From a bacterium (GTDB lineage: Bacteria; Sumerlaeota; Sumerlaeia; MVZB01), in NCBI GenBank assembly GCA_023480605.1, contig JAMCWS010000250.1:1-16867 (forward strand): a stretch of DNA of 16,867 nucleotides, written 5' to 3'. Below the pieces are notes generated by a model. That model did no database searches. It was not told where the DNA came from and was given only the letters and a program-made list of their open reading frames with translations. The position numbers and the translations under genes were made by a program. This document shows positions 16,223 through 16,867 of the stretch, piece after piece; position 1 is the first letter of the stretch, and each line of letters begins with the position of its first letter.

Positions 16223-16534
16223 TCATTCGCTCGATTGAACGCACTGACCGCCAGCACCCCGGACGCGCTCATGGACGACTGGCATATCCGCTATCGAACC
16301 GCAATCCTCACCGAGTTGAAATAGATCGTTTGTCGCCCGGGGGGCTTCAAGCACCCGGCGATGACGTTCGTAAATCATATCCAGTCGTTTGTCAATCAAC
16401 GCCACGCCAACCGGATCACCGGTGATGACATTCAGCATCGTCCGTAGCATACCACGCCCGAAGCGGGTGCCGTTGTTGATATCAGGCGTAACCCAGTCGC
16501 CATACCGCTCTGCATTGTGACGGCTCAATGGTTA
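16223..16534 (-). pseudogene. Uroporphyrinogen-decarboxylase-like (URO-D/methyltransferase) protein remnant
   Basis: About 100 codons between two stops encode ERYGDWVTPDINNGTRFGRG, then MLRTMLNVITGDPVGVALID, then YERHRRVLEA and DLFQLGEDCGS. In URO-D-like proteins of PVC bacteria the pattern is a G(M)E..L.DL..DPE.A.AL.D...D...E..RR.LEA..G..D.F..G(E/D)D.GSQ, normally followed by a (I/V)SP motif. Here likeness fades after the GEDCGS stretch, and the N-terminal and C-terminal thirds are missing. The frame opens after a TAA with no ribosome site, using TTG at best. A free-standing gene is unlikely. The call is by eye, with moderate certainty. Confidence 0.5.
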
Positions 16535-16565
16535 TATGCTCCACATGGTTATGAATATTTCAGAG

Positions 16566-16600
16566 GTAACATATTATGTCCGCATAATATAGCCTGTTAC
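16566..16600. repeat. Nested AT-rich inverted repeat
   Basis: ATATTATG (16571-16578) and CATAATAT (16583-16590) are perfect arms around TCCG. Outside them GTAAC (16566-16570) pairs with GTTAC (16596-16600), with a 5-nt bulge on one side. It is an AT-rich island in GC-rich DNA, just beside the URO-D-like remnant. It could be a protein or recombinase site, or a hairpin. Confidence 0.6.
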
Positions 16601-16646
16601 ATAAAGAGGTTCTTCCGGAAAAAGTGTGGAAATACCCCCCCTCCCG

Positions 16647-16663
16647 TCCCCCCTGCGGGGGGA
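16647..16663. repeat. GC-rich hairpin
   Basis: TCCCCCC-TGC-GGGGGGA is a perfect 7-bp stem with a 3-nt loop. No T-run follows on either strand, so termination is not supported. Confidence 0.55.
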
Positions 16664-16777
16664 GGCGACAGCTTGGAAAGCGCAGCCGGTCTGCGGATGG
16701 GCGGGGCTTGATCGCCGGGGGTGGTTCCGCGATGATCGAAGGCGTCCGGGAGCCGGACTGCTACCCGGATGAAAGCG

Positions 16778-16821
16778 CGGGGCAAGGGGGAGGCCGGCGC
16801 GACCGTGGCTCCCTTGCCCCG
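16778..16821. repeat. 11-bp perfect inverted repeat with long loop
   Basis: CGGGGCAAGGG (16778-16788) is the exact reverse complement of CCCTTGCCCCG (16811-16821). In RNA the stem could extend by a G-U and a G-C pair. A second 6-bp dyad, TCCGGG with CCCGGA (16745-16750 and 16764-16769), lies just before it. Neither is followed by a T-run. Confidence 0.6.
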
Positions 16822-16867
16822 TTTCTCCGGCAAGGATCATTACCCACCCATGAAAGATACCGGTCTT

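Larger units (their letters stand above)
16601..16867. other. Hairpin-rich non-coding right end
   Basis: No gene is supported here. The open frames crossing it are rich in Arg, Gly and Pro and show no family motif. The stretch holds several dyads in a row and may be the leader of a gene beyond the window or a GC-rich intergenic repeat. Confidence 0.45.

Noticed and set aside
16574..16840. Minus-strand open frames at the right end
   Set aside because: Biased Arg/Gly/Pro composition across GC-rich hairpins, no start signal and no family motif.
16850..16867. Start of a gene running off the right end (ATG AAA GAT ACC GGT CTT)
   Set aside because: Only six codons are visible and the nearest purine-rich site (AAGGA, 16832-16836) is 13 nt away, too far for confidence.

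Overview
The window is GC-rich bacterial DNA. It mixes six complete, well-recognised genes with at least five broken gene remnants. Secreted glycoside hydrolases, ThuA-type and uroporphyrinogen-decarboxylase-like (URO-D-like) proteins, an IolE-type TIM barrel, a YVTN beta-propeller and SBBP repeats together suggest a PVC-type or related heterotroph (Planctomycetota, Lentisphaerota, Verrucomicrobiota, Hydrogenedentota and similar). This is inference from gene content; no rRNA or marker gene is present to fix it. I found no rRNA, tRNA, CRISPR array or complete mobile element.

Layout. (1) 1-240: a short remnant that looks like an IS701-type transposase. (2) 241-2703 (+): a large GH95-like glycosidase whose usual catalytic Asp seems to be missing. 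(3) 2704-5028: a gene graveyard. It holds a ThuA C-terminal fragment (-), an SBBP beta-propeller gene broken by an in-frame TAA (-), and a subtilisin N-terminal fragment (+) lying head-to-head with it. (4) 5029-11961 (-): a four-gene cluster transcribed leftwards in the order YVTN beta-propeller protein, TolC-like outer-membrane factor, HlyD-like membrane fusion protein, RND pump. The last three form a complete tripartite efflux system with tight spacing. (5) 12400-13230 (+): a xylose-isomerase-like TIM-barrel sugar isomerase/epimerase. (6) 13606-16014 (-): a secreted GH99/WbsX-like protein with two N-terminal carbohydrate-binding-like domains. (7) 16015-16867: a remnant resembling a URO-D family protein, followed by non-coding DNA rich in inverted repeats.

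Function. The GH95-like protein, the GH99-like protein and the TIM-barrel isomerase fit polysaccharide breakdown followed by sugar conversion, but they are not one operon. The efflux cluster is a separate unit. Its pump has the Asp-Asp/Lys proton relay of proton-driven RND transporters and a short His-containing cytoplasmic loop. The substrate cannot be read from sequence.

I did not find a convincing new defence or mobile system. The most notable points are the apparently rearranged subtilase/SBBP gene, the altered active site of the GH95-like protein, the beta-propeller gene joined to an efflux operon, and the hairpin-rich right end.
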